A stretch of 14,298 nucleotides of DNA from Spirochaetaceae bacterium (GTDB lineage: Bacteria; Spirochaetota; Spirochaetia; Sphaerochaetales; Sphaerochaetaceae). The DNA lies in contig JAENWY010000028.1 of NCBI GenBank assembly GCA_016649775.1, forward strand, positions 1-14,298, written 5' to 3'. A program made the position numbers and the translations under genes. Shown one piece after another: positions 13,669-14,298 of this stretch (positions are counted from its first letter, which is position 1; each line of letters begins with the position of its first letter). The notes under the pieces were generated by a model. The model was not told where the DNA came from and made no database searches. It saw only the letters and a program-made list of their open reading frames with translations.

Positions 13669-14298
13669 TTATTCAAACTTTGAGAGAAGTTCATCGCATA
13701 AAGAAGAATATAATTCTCTACTTAAACCTTTTTCTAGTGTTAGATATGATAAAAATTCGGTATTACCTTTTCTTCCTTTTATTGGGCTTAATATTAAATT
13801 TTGAATACCTATTCCATCTTCTAACAATATATCATAAACATGCATCATAGTATCTTTCAAAAGTTCTTTTGATTTAATAACACCTGAAAAATCTTGTTCC
13901 CATCTTGGAATTTCAAATTGTGGCTTTATCAAACATAAGAGAAAATTCTTTCCACTAATATTTAATATATGAGAGGCAGCGCCTGAAATAGATCTAAAAG
14001 ACAAATCACAAACAGCGCCTGTAGCAGGAGGATCTAATTCAGTTAAATTCATAATATTTTGTTTTTCATGAACATAGACTTTATTATCAGTTCTCATCTT
14101 CCAATCTAACTGATTGTATCCAACATCAACACTATGCACTGTTTTTGCACCATATTGAAGGAGACAATCAGTAAATCCTCCTGTAGAAGAACCTGCATCA
14201 AGAATAACCTTGTCTTTGACATTAATGTTAAAAGCTTCTAATGCTGCTTCTAATTTATAGCCACCACGAGATACAAATTTGTCAAATGTAAAAGAAAC
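13669..14298 (-). CDS. tlyA: TlyA-family rRNA 2'-O-methyltransferase, 5' end beyond window
   Basis: Partial gene: the reading frame runs through position 14298, so 209 C-terminal residues are seen and the start with the expected S4 RNA-binding domain lies outside. Visible are SRGGYKLEAAL (10-20 of the fragment), the SAM-binding loop DAGSSTGGFTDCLLQYGA (34-51), VDVGYNQLDW (57-66), CDLSF (97-101) and KPQFE (125-129). The Lys of SRGGYK, the Asp of CDLSF and the Lys of KPQFE fit the Lys-Asp-Lys catalytic set of RrmJ/FtsJ-fold 2'-O-methyltransferases. Family members methylate cytidines of 16S and/or 23S rRNA; the 'haemolysin' name is historical. A GTG at 14139 is internal and not the start. Downstream is the ANKH-like gene, 76 nt away. 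Confidence 0.9.
   Translation of the reverse strand, partial: VSFTFDKFVSRGGYKLEAALEAFNINVKDKVILDAGSSTGGFTDCLLQYGAKTVHSVDVGYNQLDWKMRTDNKVYVHEKQNIMNLTELDPPATGAVCDLSFRSISGAASHILNISGKNFLLCLIKPQFEIPRWEQDFSGVIKSKELLKDTMMHVYDILLEDGIGIQNLILSPIKGRKGNTEFLSYLTLEKGLSRELYSSLCDELLSKFE

Noticed and set aside
14137..14139. GTG as start of a short 156-aa TlyA
   Set aside because: The frame continues upstream with the conserved SRGG and SAM-binding motifs to the window edge, so the GTG is internal.

Overview
The window is AT-rich bacterial chromosome (roughly 30% G+C by eye) carrying mostly conserved housekeeping genes. DnaK, the TlyA-type methyltransferase, a long membrane-anchored coiled-coil protein, a GerMN-domain protein and an ANKH-like membrane protein together fit a host-associated, low-GC spirochaete best. 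That assignment is an inference from protein resemblance, not a measured result. No plasmid, phage, CRISPR, tRNA or rRNA feature was seen.

Layout, left to right. Positions 1-1052 hold no convincing gene; they contain two hairpins, a degenerate 21-23 bp GACAGT repeat, and the probable rlmB terminator. All genes from 1053 to 11709 are on the minus strand and are transcribed right to left: ptsI (PTS enzyme I), der (double GTPase), a HAD phosphatase, a coiled-coil membrane protein, grpE, dnaK, dnaJ and finally rlmB. ptsI, der, the HAD gene and the coiled-coil gene are packed with overlaps or gaps of 10 nt or less and look like one operon. grpE-dnaK-dnaJ follow with matching promoter-like boxes before grpE and dnaK, a hairpin between dnaK and dnaJ, and a strong hairpin after dnaJ. 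rlmB has its own promoter-like sequence.

A 75-bp divergent region at 11710-11784 separates ptsI from the only plus-strand gene, which encodes a membrane-anchored GerMN-domain protein. That gene converges on an ANKH/MATE-like transporter gene so tightly that their stop codons overlap. The window ends inside a tlyA-type rRNA methyltransferase gene whose 5' part lies beyond position 14298.

Functional themes are protein folding (GrpE, DnaK, DnaJ), ribosome maturation (Der, RlmB, TlyA), phosphotransfer (PtsI) and the cell envelope (coiled-coil, GerMN and ANKH-like proteins). I found no clearly new multi-gene system. The points most worth following up are the repeat array in the 1-kb gene-free region, the twin promoters of the chaperone genes, the palindromic -10 in the divergent region, and the two envelope proteins of unknown role.
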